This document shows positions 33,656 to 41,377 of a stretch of DNA of 54,129 nucleotides, one piece after another. A program made the position numbers and the translations under genes. The stretch comes from JACPYG01 sp038063015 (GTDB taxonomy: Bacteria; Patescibacteriota; Minisyncoccia; Minisyncoccales; Staskawiczbacteraceae). Below the pieces are notes generated by a model. That model did not search any database. It was not told the origin of the DNA and was given only the letters and a program-made list of their open reading frames with translations. How positions within the stretch are numbered: position 1 is the stretch's first letter; each line of letters begins with the position of its first letter. Location: assembly GCA_038063015.1 (NCBI GenBank), contig JBBTVX010000010.1, positions 1 to 54,129 of the forward strand, given 5' to 3'.

Positions 33656-33697
33656 TTTATTAAAAAAAATAAAAGTAGCGAGCAGGAAAGACAAATA

Positions 33698-33727
33698 TTG
33701 ACAAACATTTGAAGAACATAATATAAT
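33698..33727 (+). promoter_or_regulatory. Consensus promoter of a small zinc-finger-like gene
   Basis: TTGACA (33698-33703), 18 bp, TATAAT (33722-33727): a perfect hexamer pair, with the ATG at 33734 6 bp downstream. It is divergent from the tyrS promoter. Confidence 0.85.
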
Positions 33728-33733
33728 AATAAA

Positions 33734-34021
33734 ATGTTCCTTTGGAATGTTTTCTGTTTTTTGACAACCTCTTTGGGAAGGAATCTGGCAATGGACAGCG
33801 GTCTGACAACAGACAAACACGGTGATGGGAAAGAACGGACAACAAAAAGAAAAGGACCGTGCCTTGGGATTGATTGTGAGCAAGTTCTGTCTAATGGAGA
33901 ATTTTTTTGCGACAAGTGCAAAAAAATCAAAGACAAAACAAGAATTTCTACAACGGAACAACGGGGGATGAATTTTTCTGAAAGGCGGGGCCTCGTAATA
34001 CGAAAAGCAATTAACGAATAA
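33734..34021 (+). CDS. Small protein with a zinc-finger-like Cys cluster
   Basis: The 95-aa protein starts exactly where a perfect promoter would begin transcription, and a terminator follows at 34051, so this is a compact, monocistronic gene. The centre has CLGIDC...FFCDKCKK, four cysteines in a CX4C...CX2C arrangement likely to hold zinc. The rest is basic and polar, with the conserved-looking RGMNFSERRGLVIRKAINE at the end. Such short zinc fingers often bind nucleic acid or ribosomes, but nothing more specific can be said. A later Met at codon 20 is the alternative start. No family is recognised with confidence. Confidence 0.68.
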   Translation: MFLWNVFCFLTTSLGRNLAMDSGLTTDKHGDGKERTTKRKGPCLGIDCEQVLSNGEFFCDKCKKIKDKTRISTTEQRGMNFSERRGLVIRKAINE

Positions 34022-34050
34022 TAAAAAAAACGACGACTAACTTTTTCTTT

Positions 34051-34085
34051 ACCCTCTTGGCTTTATGCTAAAGAGGGTTTTTATT
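34051..34085. terminator. Bidirectional terminator between the zinc-finger gene and murC
   Basis: ACCCTCTT (34051-34058) pairs with AAGAGGGT (34071-34078), followed by T-rich sequence; on the other strand it is preceded by an A-rich tract. It serves both convergent genes. Confidence 0.85.
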
Positions 34086-34086
34086 T

Positions 34087-35427
34087 TTAAAACTTATCCG
34101 CTAGCCTATATATATCCCCTGCTCCCATAATTATTAACACTTCTCCGCTTTTTATATTTTCTTTAATATATTTTTCCAGGTCGCGCAATATAATATATTT
34201 AACATTATTTTTACTAATTTTTTGAACTAATTTTTCTGAGCTTACTTCGGCAATGATTTTTTTAATTTCACGGCCGGCGACATCATAAATATCCGTGATT
34301 ATAATATTATCTATTCTTCCCGCAGAACGTGATTCCGCTAAGCGGGAAAATATTTTTACGAAATCATTAAATAAATAATATGTTCTTTGATATTGATGTG
34401 GCTGAAAAACGCACCAAATTTTTTTCTTTGGATATTTTTCTCTTGCGGCTTTTAAAGTTGCCAAAACCTCTGTTGGGTGGTGGCCATAATCAGATATTAC
34501 TGTAATCTTCTTGCTCCCCGCTTTTCCCTGCTTTAAATCAAACCTCCTCCATGATCCTCTGTATTTTGAGAGTGTGTCAAAAATTATTTTGTCTGAAACT
34601 CCTAAAATTCTCGCCACTGCTAAAACGGCCAGGGCGTTGTAAATATTATGCTTGCCGGGCAATTTTAAAATTCTTTTAAGCTTCTTTGATTCTTTTTGTT
34701 TTATTGAATAAAAAACCGTCTCGTGGTTGCCCTTTTTTACTATTTTATTAATGTTTTTATCTTCTTTATTGGCCACTAAAATGCCATCTTCTTTTAAGTG
34801 GCTCAAATATTTTTTGTATGTTTTTTTGATATTATTTAAATTTTTATAAAAATCCAGATGCTCTTTTTCAATATTCGTCAATATAATAATTTTTGGCCAA
34901 TAATTCAAAAATGACGCAAAATGTTCATCTGCCTCAATCACTAATATCTTGCTTTCTCCCGCTCTAAAATTTGTCCCTTCGGCATGGTTCAGGGCAAGAT
35001 TATTAAATTCTTTTATTTTTGTGCCGACAATAACAGTCGGGTCCAGTCCGGCTTTTGCCAAAACCAAGGCGGTCATCGCTGTTGTGGTGCTTTTTCCGTG
35101 GCTACCCGAAACGGCAATTGTAAAATATTGTTTTGTCAGATCTCCAAGCGCTTCGGGATAACTTTGCAATTTAATATTTAATTCTTTTGCTTTTCTATAT
35201 TCTGGATTATTATCGTTTGCCGCCGGACTGTAGATAACCAAGCCAATACCTTGTTTTATATTATCTTCTTCTTGCCCTATCTTTATCTTTGCGCCTTTAT
35301 TTTTTAAAAAATCTGTTATTTCCGAAGCAACCAAATCAGAGCCCGAAACCTCGTGGCCTTTTGACAAATAATATTGAGCCAATGCTGAAACCCCAATTCC
35401 TCCGATTCCTATAAAATGAATTTTCAT
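34087..35427 (-). CDS. murC: UDP-N-acetylmuramate-L-alanine ligase MurC
   Basis: MurC adds L-Ala to UDP-MurNAc, the step before MurD. The 446-aa protein shows the N-terminal IHFIGIGGIGVSALA, ATP-binding VSGSHGKSTTTAM, IEADEHFASF, TNIEKEHLDFY and the C-terminal FQPHQYQRTYYLF and DIYDVAGRE. Two segments look like repeat insertions: ALNHAEGTNFRAGES (over 34975-34994) near the middle domain and ESRSAGRID near 34325 in the C-terminal domain. An AGGAG Shine-Dalgarno lies 6 bp upstream of the ATG. It follows thpR by 1 bp. Confidence 0.97.
   Translation of the reverse strand: MKIHFIGIGGIGVSALAQYYLSKGHEVSGSDLVASEITDFLKNKGAKIKIGQEEDNIKQGIGLVIYSPAANDNNPEYRKAKELNIKLQSYPEALGDLTKQYFTIAVSGSHGKSTTTAMTALVLAKAGLDPTVIVGTKIKEFNNLALNHAEGTNFRAGESKILVIEADEHFASFLNYWPKIIILTNIEKEHLDFYKNLNNIKKTYKKYLSHLKEDGILVANKEDKNINKIVKKGNHETVFYSIKQKESKKLKRILKLPGKHNIYNALAVLAVARILGVSDKIIFDTLSKYRGSWRRFDLKQGKAGSKKITVISDYGHHPTEVLATLKAAREKYPKKKIWCVFQPHQYQRTYYLFNDFVKIFSRLAESRSAGRIDNIIITDIYDVAGREIKKIIAEVSSEKLVQKISKNNVKYIILRDLEKYIKENIKSGEVLIIMGAGDIYRLADKF
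34975..34994. repeat. In-frame CCCTTCGGCATGGTTCAGGG element in murC
   Basis: An imperfect palindrome related to the element in grpE (8686-8705). On the coding strand it specifies the ALNHAEG segment. Confidence 0.55.
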
Positions 35428-35428
35428 A

Positions 35429-36007
35429 TTATTCTCCTAAATTATGTGATTCTAAAATTGTATAAACGGGACCACTCCTTTTTAGCTCTGATTCCATCAC
35501 TTCAATCGATTCTACTGTAAATAATAAATCAATATTTTCATTAATTTCCGGCCTTTCTTCGGGGTCAATTCTTTTCCACTCCCATTCTTTAATTCTGGCC
35601 AAAGTAACATGAAGCGCGAATTTTCTGTTTTCAGGGGAAAAACGAATAGATTTCAATAAAAATTTTTCCAAATCGTTTTTTAAATCAGCCAATTCTTTGT
35701 TGCCCTCTCCTACTGCCCAAATCATTTTGGGGGATTTTTTTGGATTGAGCGGAAGCGGGCCATACGAAACATTATTCAAACTTATTGAAAATGAGCTGTG
35801 CCTTTGAGCCGCTTCCTTTACAGCCAGACAAACTTCTCCCAATTCCTCATCTGTCAGGTCGCCCAAAAACTCTAAAGTAATATGAATATTGTCTGGGCTC
35901 ACCCATTTTGCCGGAAGCTCCTGCCATTTATTTTGATAAAAGGCCAATGTTTTTTTTATATCCTCTGGCAAATTTATGGCAATAAAAATACGATGTCTCT
36001 TATGCAT
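35429..36007 (-). CDS. thpR: RNA 2',3'-cyclic phosphodiesterase (2H family)
   Basis: The 192-aa protein carries both signature HxTL motifs of the 2H phosphoesterase/LigT family, HITLEFLGDL and HVTLARIKEW, at the usual spacing. The N-terminus RIFIAINLPEDIKKTL is typical. Family members hydrolyse 2',3'-cyclic phosphates or, in vitro, join tRNA halves. The ATG at 36007 is preferred to a TTG six codons upstream, because a TTGAGA-17-TAGAAT promoter lies over that extension and ends 8 bp before the ATG. murC follows. Confidence 0.93.
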   Translation of the reverse strand: MHKRHRIFIAINLPEDIKKTLAFYQNKWQELPAKWVSPDNIHITLEFLGDLTDEELGEVCLAVKEAAQRHSSFSISLNNVSYGPLPLNPKKSPKMIWAVGEGNKELADLKNDLEKFLLKSIRFSPENRKFALHVTLARIKEWEWKRIDPEERPEINENIDLLFTVESIEVMESELKRSGPVYTILESHNLGE

Positions 36008-36015
36008 ATTTTTGT

Positions 36016-36044
36016 ATTCTATCAAAATTATTTGCTATTCTCAA
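36016..36044 (-). promoter_or_regulatory. thpR-murC promoter (leaderless type)
   Basis: Minus strand TTGAGA (36039-36044), 17 bp, TAGAAT (36016-36021), then 8 bases to the thpR ATG. Confidence 0.7.
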
Positions 36045-36103
36045 GAGAAAAGAACAGCGCAGATAAACGGAGACAGTCTCAAATGCATCAAAGGGCTTTT
36101 TTT

Positions 36104-36144
36104 GTATAAAAAAATGCCCCGCTTTGCAAATTGCAAAACGGGGC
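36104..36144 (-). terminator. Terminator of the GC-rich gene
   Basis: On the minus strand GCCCCGTTTTGCA and TGCAAAGCGGGGC form a long stem (36116-36144), followed by ATTTTTTT. Confidence 0.85.
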
Positions 36145-36212
36145 TTGAATGATGCGACGAATTCAAAGGGCTGAATTCCAAGGGCAAGAGCAAAAGCTCA
36201 AGCGCAAAGGAC

Positions 36213-36893
36213 TTACGAAGATACTTGCCGGGCGACCGCGGTGAAGTAGTGATCGCTCCAATCATTGACGAGCCAGCAGTAGTACCAGTTCCACGAACCA
36301 ACACCGAAACGGTAGAGGCACAGCACGCTGCGGTGGCCGTTCGGAAACCGAAGAATGTCGCCGAAGAAATCGACGTATGTAACACCCTTCTGCTGGTACA
36401 GCTTTTCGAGCACGCTCTGAGCATTGTTCTGCTGGTAATCCTGCCAGAGACCCATGAACTGGGTTGCTCCGTAGATCGGACGGCCGAGCCGGAGACGGAT
36501 GAGCTTCTCCTCGCCAGTGATCGAGCTTTCGCCCTGCTCCATGCAAATAAGAAGATCCACCTTCTCGAAATCCACTTCCGTGAGAGCCAAGGACGCCTTA
36601 TCGCGTTCCTCTTCGCCTTTCAATCCGTCGCCGTCTTTCGGCCCCTTCCAGAACGCCCAGTCCTTGTTGATGAACTTGGCGGGATCGAACGGGGCGCAAG
36701 CGACCTTGAGGCCGCCAAAACTGAACCTGGCTCCAGCCTTCAAGAACGCCGTGCACCTGCGGCCGAATTCCTCCGGCGACAGACTAATCACCTCGTCCTG
36801 AAGCTTCTGACCGTCGAGCTGATCCCAATCAATTTGGGTTGCAACCCGACCCGACACTTCGAGAGCTTGACCGCGCGATACGGCTTTACTCAT
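36213..36893 (-). CDS. GC-rich hypothetical protein of a type recalled from CPR genomes
   Basis: The 226-aa protein has no function known to me, but motifs such as VSRGQALEVSGRV, LSPEEFGRR, ALTEVDFEKVD, GATQFMGLWQDYQ and KGVTYVDFFGDILR look like a family I recall recurring in Parcubacteria. The gene is visibly GC-rich against AT-rich neighbours, with GC-ending codons and long open frames on the other strand. It uses a Shine-Dalgarno (AGAAAGG, about 10 bp before the ATG), unlike the leaderless genes nearby, and it has its own strong terminator. The C-terminus is Trp/Tyr-rich (SWNWYYCWLVNDW). No signal peptide or membrane helix is seen. Composition and independent signals suggest horizontal transfer or selection for high expression. 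Confidence 0.85.
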   Translation of the reverse strand: MSKAVSRGQALEVSGRVATQIDWDQLDGQKLQDEVISLSPEEFGRRCTAFLKAGARFSFGGLKVACAPFDPAKFINKDWAFWKGPKDGDGLKGEEERDKASLALTEVDFEKVDLLICMEQGESSITGEEKLIRLRLGRPIYGATQFMGLWQDYQQNNAQSVLEKLYQQKGVTYVDFFGDILRFPNGHRSVLCLYRFGVGSWNWYYCWLVNDWSDHYFTAVARQVSS

Positions 36894-37124
36894 GACGCAC
36901 CAACCTTTCTGTTTTGCCGACTTTTATCCTCCCCACAACAAGCGAGAAAGACTTCATCGGCGTTTCCGTGGCTTCTTTGCCACACCAGAAAATTATCTGT
37001 TTTTCAAATATCTTTCTGGCATGGCAAAATGCAAGCATTTTTAGATATAAAAGAACTGTTTTATTGTATTTTTACTATAACGTATAACTACAACCTTGTC
37101 AATAGTGAAACAGATTTTTAACTA

Positions 37125-37133
37125 TGATAAAAT
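37125..37133 (+). promoter_or_regulatory. Extended -10 before the PolX-N-like gene
   Basis: TGATAAAAT lies 7 bp before the ATG at 37141, again implying an almost leaderless mRNA. No clear -35 box is seen at normal spacing. Confidence 0.45.
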
Positions 37134-37140
37134 TGAGTGT

Positions 37141-37830
37141 ATGAATAAAGAAATTGCAAAAATTTTTAGGGAGATGGCTCAACTCCTGGAAATTAAGGGC
37201 GACAGCGCTTTTCATATTTTGCCTTACAAAAAAGCGGCCGCGCATCTGGAAAATTTAAAAACCGATGTTTCAGAAATTTATAAAGACCTGCCTGCCGACA
37301 GGCAGGAAAAGGATTGGCAGATATTTAAGGTTCCTAAAATAATCGGCGACAAAAACGCTAAAAAAATTGAAGAATATATTAAAACCGAAAAAATTAAGGA
37401 ATTTGAAAAATTAAAAGAAGAAACTGCCATAAGGCAAATAATAGCCAAATACTTTGAATCCAAGGGATTATCCTTGCAAGAATTAAAAGAAAATGCTAAA
37501 AAAAGAAAGATAATATATTCCAGATTTACAAAGCCGGCTAAACAACTTTTAGATTTAGCCGGGTCAATTGAAAAAGCCAAGGAAGCAATCAATAAGGTTG
37601 CCCAATGGGCAAATACCAGAAAATTAGATTACGCTATTGAAACGGTTTTTAAAAAATGGCTGGAGTTAGACCGCCTAAAACCAAAAGAAATAATAAAAAA
37701 ACCATTCTATAAAGGAGACCCGATGATTTGGTCAGAAACAAAGAAAAAATGGTTTGTAATTTCAAAATACGGCGAATGGCTGGAATTCGCGGACAAGGAA
37801 AACACCATTGAGTGGAAAAAAATTGAATAA
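37141..37830 (+). CDS. Hypothetical protein with PolX-like N-terminal helix-hairpin-helix domain
   Basis: The 229-aa protein begins with MNKEIAKIFREMAQLLEIKG and continues FHILPYKKAAAHLENL. This is the pattern of the N-terminal DNA-binding domain (HHH_8) of family X DNA polymerases, but no nucleotidyltransferase or PHP domain follows. The remainder is basic and helical with a C-terminal WSETKKKWFVISKYGEWLEF segment of unknown type. A DNA-binding role is plausible; polymerase activity is not. A Met 15 codons upstream is an alternative start, but an extended -10 favours 37141. The palindrome at 37287-37306 encodes LPADRQ, replacing part of the loop after the first HhH region. Confidence 0.75.
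   Translation: MNKEIAKIFREMAQLLEIKGDSAFHILPYKKAAAHLENLKTDVSEIYKDLPADRQEKDWQIFKVPKIIGDKNAKKIEEYIKTEKIKEFEKLKEETAIRQIIAKYFESKGLSLQELKENAKKRKIIYSRFTKPAKQLLDLAGSIEKAKEAINKVAQWANTRKLDYAIETVFKKWLELDRLKPKEIIKKPFYKGDPMIWSETKKKWFVISKYGEWLEFADKENTIEWKKIE
37287..37306. repeat. In-frame CCTGCCTGCC-family palindrome
   Basis: CCTGCCTGCCGACAGGCAGG is a near-perfect copy of the intergenic palindrome at 15026-15043. Confidence 0.8.
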
Positions 37831-37843
37831 TAGCTAAAAACGA

Positions 37844-37926
37844 GGCAATAAATTTTTCGAGCGCGAGGGCAGGCTTGCCCCGCCAAGGCGGGGCAAAATC
37901 CCCTTGCCGAGAAAAATTTGATTGCC
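37844..37926. repeat. Nested inverted repeats upstream of efp
   Basis: An outer 15-bp stem (GGCAAT plus AAATTTTTC, one bulge) encloses a perfect 10-bp stem TTGCCCCGCC/GGCGGGGCAA at 37875-37896. The efp ATG is 13 bp downstream, so the structure would fold in its leader or act as a terminator of the preceding gene. Confidence 0.8.
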
Positions 37927-37938
37927 GAGCGATTAAAT

Positions 37939-38499
37939 ATGCTTACACATACAGATTTAAAAAAAGGAGTAAGATTTATTTATGAAAATCAGCCATGGGA
38001 GGTTTTAGAGGCCCAGCTTTTAAAAATGGCCCAAAGAAGGCCGGTTATCCAAAGTAAAATTAAAAACCTCATTAATGGCACCGTAAAAGAAAAAAACTTC
38101 CAGCAAGGAGATGTTTTTAGCGAGGCAGAATTAGAAAAGAAAAACATTAAATTTTTGTATTCTAACAAAGGCCAATATTTCTTTTGCGACGAAAACGACC
38201 CTTCAAATCGTTTTTCTTTTACCGAAGACCAAATAGGCAAACAAGCTAAATTTTTTAAGCCCAATTCTCTTGTTGAGGGCATACTTTTTAATGAAAAAAT
38301 AATTAATATCTCTGCCCCAATTAAAGTCCAGCTTAAAATCAAAAATTCCCCTCCGGGAATTAAAGGCGATAGAGCTCAAGGGGGAACGAAATCGGCCATA
38401 TTAGAATCCGGCGCCGAAGTGCAAGTTCCTCTCTTTTTAGAAGAAGGAGACATAATTGAAATAAACACCGAAACCGGCCAATATGTAAAGCGAGTATAA
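37939..38499 (+). CDS. efp: Elongation factor P with non-canonical tip loop
   Basis: EF-P rescues ribosomes stalled on polyproline. From the ATG at 37939 it is 186 aa, the normal length, with three beta domains: an N-terminal KOW-like domain, then FLYSNKGQYFFCDEN...F and the C-terminal QVPLFLEEGDIIEINTETGQYVKRV. The tip loop, normally PGKGQAF with a modified Lys34, reads KMAQRRPVIQSK. It has neither the PGKG motif nor a Lys at the usual position, but two adjacent Arg. Modification, if any, is therefore likely to differ from the EpmA or EarP systems. A large hairpin precedes the gene, and it converges on the TraG-like gene 9 bp away. Confidence 0.95.
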   Translation: MLTHTDLKKGVRFIYENQPWEVLEAQLLKMAQRRPVIQSKIKNLINGTVKEKNFQQGDVFSEAELEKKNIKFLYSNKGQYFFCDENDPSNRFSFTEDQIGKQAKFFKPNSLVEGILFNEKIINISAPIKVQLKIKNSPPGIKGDRAQGGTKSAILESGAEVQVPLFLEEGDIIEINTETGQYVKRV

Positions 38500-38508
38500 T
38501 TATTTTAT

Positions 38509-40983
38509 TTATTTTATTGGCGGCTGCATCGGCGGCGCTTGTGAAATCGGAGGCGATTCGACAAATGATCTTTGGCTAATTTCCTGTTCAACTATGGCTT
38601 TGGGTTTTGAGTATTTTAATTTTGAAATTTTTTTAATTGGCTCTACAATTTCCGGATTGCCCTTTGCGGGCTTTGCCACTTCCATCTTAAATGGAGTTGA
38701 TGTTTTGTTGTTTATCATCATTTTCATTATTAAAGTAAAATTATCAAGATTTACCAAATCAAATCTTGAAAATCCCGGCTCAAATTGCTTTTCTAAAAAT
38801 TCAGCGTCTTCTGCGCCAATGCGATAAGATCCAATTGTGCCGACGTTTCCAAAAACAGCATTTTTGATTTGGTCGGTAAGCTGAGGAATATACTGGTGGG
38901 CTATTATTAAATTTAACTTATATTTTCTAGCTTCGGATAAAATTGTGGCAATGCTGTCTGTTGTAAAATTTTGAAATTCGTCAACATACAAATAAAAATC
39001 TTTTCTTTGCTCTTCTGAAATTCTGGCTCTTTTCATCGCGGCCATTTGTATTTTAGAAACTAAAATCAAACCCAATAAAGAACTATTCACCTCGCCCGTT
39101 AAACCTTTTGACAAATTAGCTAAGAATATTTTTCCTTCATCCATTATTTTTGCCAAATCAAACCCGGAATGCGATTGTCCAATAATATTTCTCATCATTT
39201 CGTTTTCAATAAACCTGCCAACTTTAGAAACAACATAGCCCAACATATCAGACCTGGTATTGCCTGTTATCTGCGCCCACTCTTTTAACCAAAAATTCCT
39301 AACAATGGGGTCTGTAACTTTAGCCAATCTTTCCTGTAAAAATGCTGGGTCGGTAAACATTTTTGGAATTTCAACCAAAGTGCCAGGGTTGTCTTTGTCT
39401 GACATCAAGGCCAGCATTGCATTTCTCATATAATGCTCAAACATCGGGCCTATTATTTCTGGCGGAAATAGTTTATAAAAAATAGCTATCATTTCCTGCA
39501 CGGCAAAATCTTTTTGTTCCGGTGTATCATATTCAAGCATGTTTAAACCGGCCGGCCTCTCTAAATCAAACGGCTCAAACAAAACCACATCGTCAACTCT
39601 TTCTTTTGGTATATATGATAAGATGTCGTCAACTAATTCGCCATGAGGGTCCACAACAGCCACGCCCTCGCCATTTTCAATATCCTGCCTTATCATTTCT
39701 TTTAATAAAGTGGTTTTACCAACGCCAGTTTGACCAATAATGTAAAAATGTCTTCTTCTATCCTCTCTTGAAGCAAAATAAACTTTCTTTTCCTCATCTC
39801 TAAATATAACCTTGCCAATTAAATTAACGCCTGATTCCGGCAAATTAGATGGCGGAGCCACGTTTCCTGATTTTGCGGCTTTAATATATGGGGTCTCAAT
39901 AAAATCCGTCGGGAAATGATAGATACTGGACAATTCTTCTAAGTTTAAGATATTGGATTGTTTTGAATTAAAATTTCTAAAACTAAAATCATAAATCATT
40001 TTTTTCAATTCCCCTTTATATACATTTTTAGGTTCTAAACTATTTATTGCCGATAAAGAAAATTGCGAAAAAGCGCTTTGTAAATGCCCTAAAATTTCCT
40101 CGGCTCTGGCTCCGGTTTTTGCAGAAGCAATAATTCTTATATTTGTTTCAAACGGCTGTTTTTGAATTTTACTTTGAATAGCGTCGTAATCTTTTTGGTC
40201 AATCCCCTGCTGTTTGTTTTTTAAACCATCTATTTCTTTCCCTTTTTCTTTTGACCCTTCGGGACCTTTAAATATTTCTTCCATAATTTTAAAAAAACCA
40301 TGCTGAAAAACTTCGGCCACAGCAACTCTAGCTGATTTTCCCTCCCTAATTTTTGTTAAAGCCTTTTCCCCTTTTTGTCTCAAATTAAACCCTGTCAAAG
40401 GCCTGATTATTATTTGGACTGCGGCTCCTTCATTAACTGAAATTTTGCTTAAATTATTTGTAATAGTTGAAAGCGGGTCTTTTTCTAAATTTTGATAAGT
40501 GCTGATTGGAAACAAAGGATTTTCTTTTAATTTTAGATAAGCTCCGGCTGTTACTCCCTGCGGTTCAAAAATAGTATAATCTTGAGGAACTTTTTCCACA
40601 ATTGCCCTTGGATATACGCCCTGCACGTATTTTTCAAAAGCAGTATCTAGATATTTTGGAACGCAGACATAAAAAGAAATATCTGAGCCACCTATTTGCG
40701 AAGCAATTTCAAAAGCCACGGATGGCGACTCTCCAAATATTTTTGTTTTTTTTAAATACAAAAAATTGGCGAAAACCTGTTCCATTTGAGAAATTAAAAC
40801 CTTTTCTTCTTTTTGCATTAAGTCGTCTTTCTTTAAATCGTTTTTGGGCATCATAACTAAAAAAAGAACTGTTTCCAGTCCGCCAAAAAGAGCGCTTTTT
40901 TTTCTTATTTCAAAACGAAGAACGATAACAAAGCCAAATAAAATTAAAAAAAGAATTAAAACTAACCAATATAATATAAACAT
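38509..40983 (-). CDS. TraG/VirD4-like P-loop ATPase with N-terminal membrane anchor
   Basis: The 824-aa protein begins with a hydrophobic helix (ILYWLVLILFLILFGFVIVL). An N-terminal domain of about 350 residues lacks an obvious catalytic motif. A type IV secretion/HerA-class ATPase follows, with Walker A IIGQTGVGKTTLL, VVDPHGELVDDIL, and Walker B plus sensor region YLYVDEFQNFTTDSIATILSEARKYKLNLIIAHQ. It resembles conjugative coupling-type ATPases commonly found in CPR genomes without a complete conjugation system. It may energise DNA or protein transport or pilus function; which of these is not clear. It follows a 128-aa partner gene by 3 bp. The C-terminal tail is Pro-rich. Confidence 0.85.
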   Translation of the reverse strand: MFILYWLVLILFLILFGFVIVLRFEIRKKSALFGGLETVLFLVMMPKNDLKKDDLMQKEEKVLISQMEQVFANFLYLKKTKIFGESPSVAFEIASQIGGSDISFYVCVPKYLDTAFEKYVQGVYPRAIVEKVPQDYTIFEPQGVTAGAYLKLKENPLFPISTYQNLEKDPLSTITNNLSKISVNEGAAVQIIIRPLTGFNLRQKGEKALTKIREGKSARVAVAEVFQHGFFKIMEEIFKGPEGSKEKGKEIDGLKNKQQGIDQKDYDAIQSKIQKQPFETNIRIIASAKTGARAEEILGHLQSAFSQFSLSAINSLEPKNVYKGELKKMIYDFSFRNFNSKQSNILNLEELSSIYHFPTDFIETPYIKAAKSGNVAPPSNLPESGVNLIGKVIFRDEEKKVYFASREDRRRHFYIIGQTGVGKTTLLKEMIRQDIENGEGVAVVDPHGELVDDILSYIPKERVDDVVLFEPFDLERPAGLNMLEYDTPEQKDFAVQEMIAIFYKLFPPEIIGPMFEHYMRNAMLALMSDKDNPGTLVEIPKMFTDPAFLQERLAKVTDPIVRNFWLKEWAQITGNTRSDMLGYVVSKVGRFIENEMMRNIIGQSHSGFDLAKIMDEGKIFLANLSKGLTGEVNSSLLGLILVSKIQMAAMKRARISEEQRKDFYLYVDEFQNFTTDSIATILSEARKYKLNLIIAHQYIPQLTDQIKNAVFGNVGTIGSYRIGAEDAEFLEKQFEPGFSRFDLVNLDNFTLIMKMMINNKTSTPFKMEVAKPAKGNPEIVEPIKKISKLKYSKPKAIVEQEISQRSFVESPPISQAPPMQPPIK

Positions 40984-40986
40984 ACG

Positions 40987-41373
40987 CTATTTTAAAAATT
41001 TTTTATAACTCGCCCACTCCTTAACTAATATATCATGAAAAGTGTCTAAAACATAGGGGTCATTCATTTGTTTTGCAACTTTTATCGCAAAAGTTATGCC
41101 TTGAGTTTTGACAATCTCTAATAAATGTTCAATTTTTTCTTCTTCGCCCAAAGTTTGAATTTTTTTTGCTTTTTCCGCAGCCTCTGATTTTAATTCATCG
41201 TTTAACTCTATTGTGTCTATTTCTCTTTTCAATGCCTCTTTCGTAATAGTTTCTTCTTTTGTCGTGATCTTTTTTTCCACCATTTTTCCTCCTTCTTGAA
41301 AAAATTCTATTTTTTGCTCAGGAGATAAACTTTCGCCAGAAGGCTGTTTTATCTCTTTTTTTTCATCTGTCAT
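40987..41373 (-). CDS. Small acidic helical protein paired with the TraG-like ATPase
   Basis: The 128-aa soluble protein is strongly charged and predicted largely helical (KREIDTIELNDELKSEAAEKAKKI, LGEEEKIEHLLEIVKTQG), ending WASYKKFLK. It has no signal peptide or membrane segment. It sits 3 bp upstream of the ATPase gene and 4 bp after the preceding one, so the three genes form an operon. A cytoplasmic regulator or adaptor of the ATPase is a reasonable inference; I recognise no named family. Confidence 0.75.
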   Translation of the reverse strand: MTDEKKEIKQPSGESLSPEQKIEFFQEGGKMVEKKITTKEETITKEALKREIDTIELNDELKSEAAEKAKKIQTLGEEEKIEHLLEIVKTQGITFAIKVAKQMNDPYVLDTFHDILVKEWASYKKFLK

Positions 41374-41377
41374 AATT

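Noticed and set aside
33623..33961. 112-residue N-terminal extension of TyrS
   Set aside because: It is low-complexity, not TyrS-like, and covers the divergent promoter region; the ATG at 33622 gives the normal length.
36225..37121. 298-aa plus-strand ORF (and shorter ones at 36262-36546 and 36499-36801)
   Set aside because: They lie opposite the GC-rich 226-aa gene. High GC removes stop codons on all frames; the minus-strand gene has a Shine-Dalgarno, a terminator and family-like motifs, and these do not.
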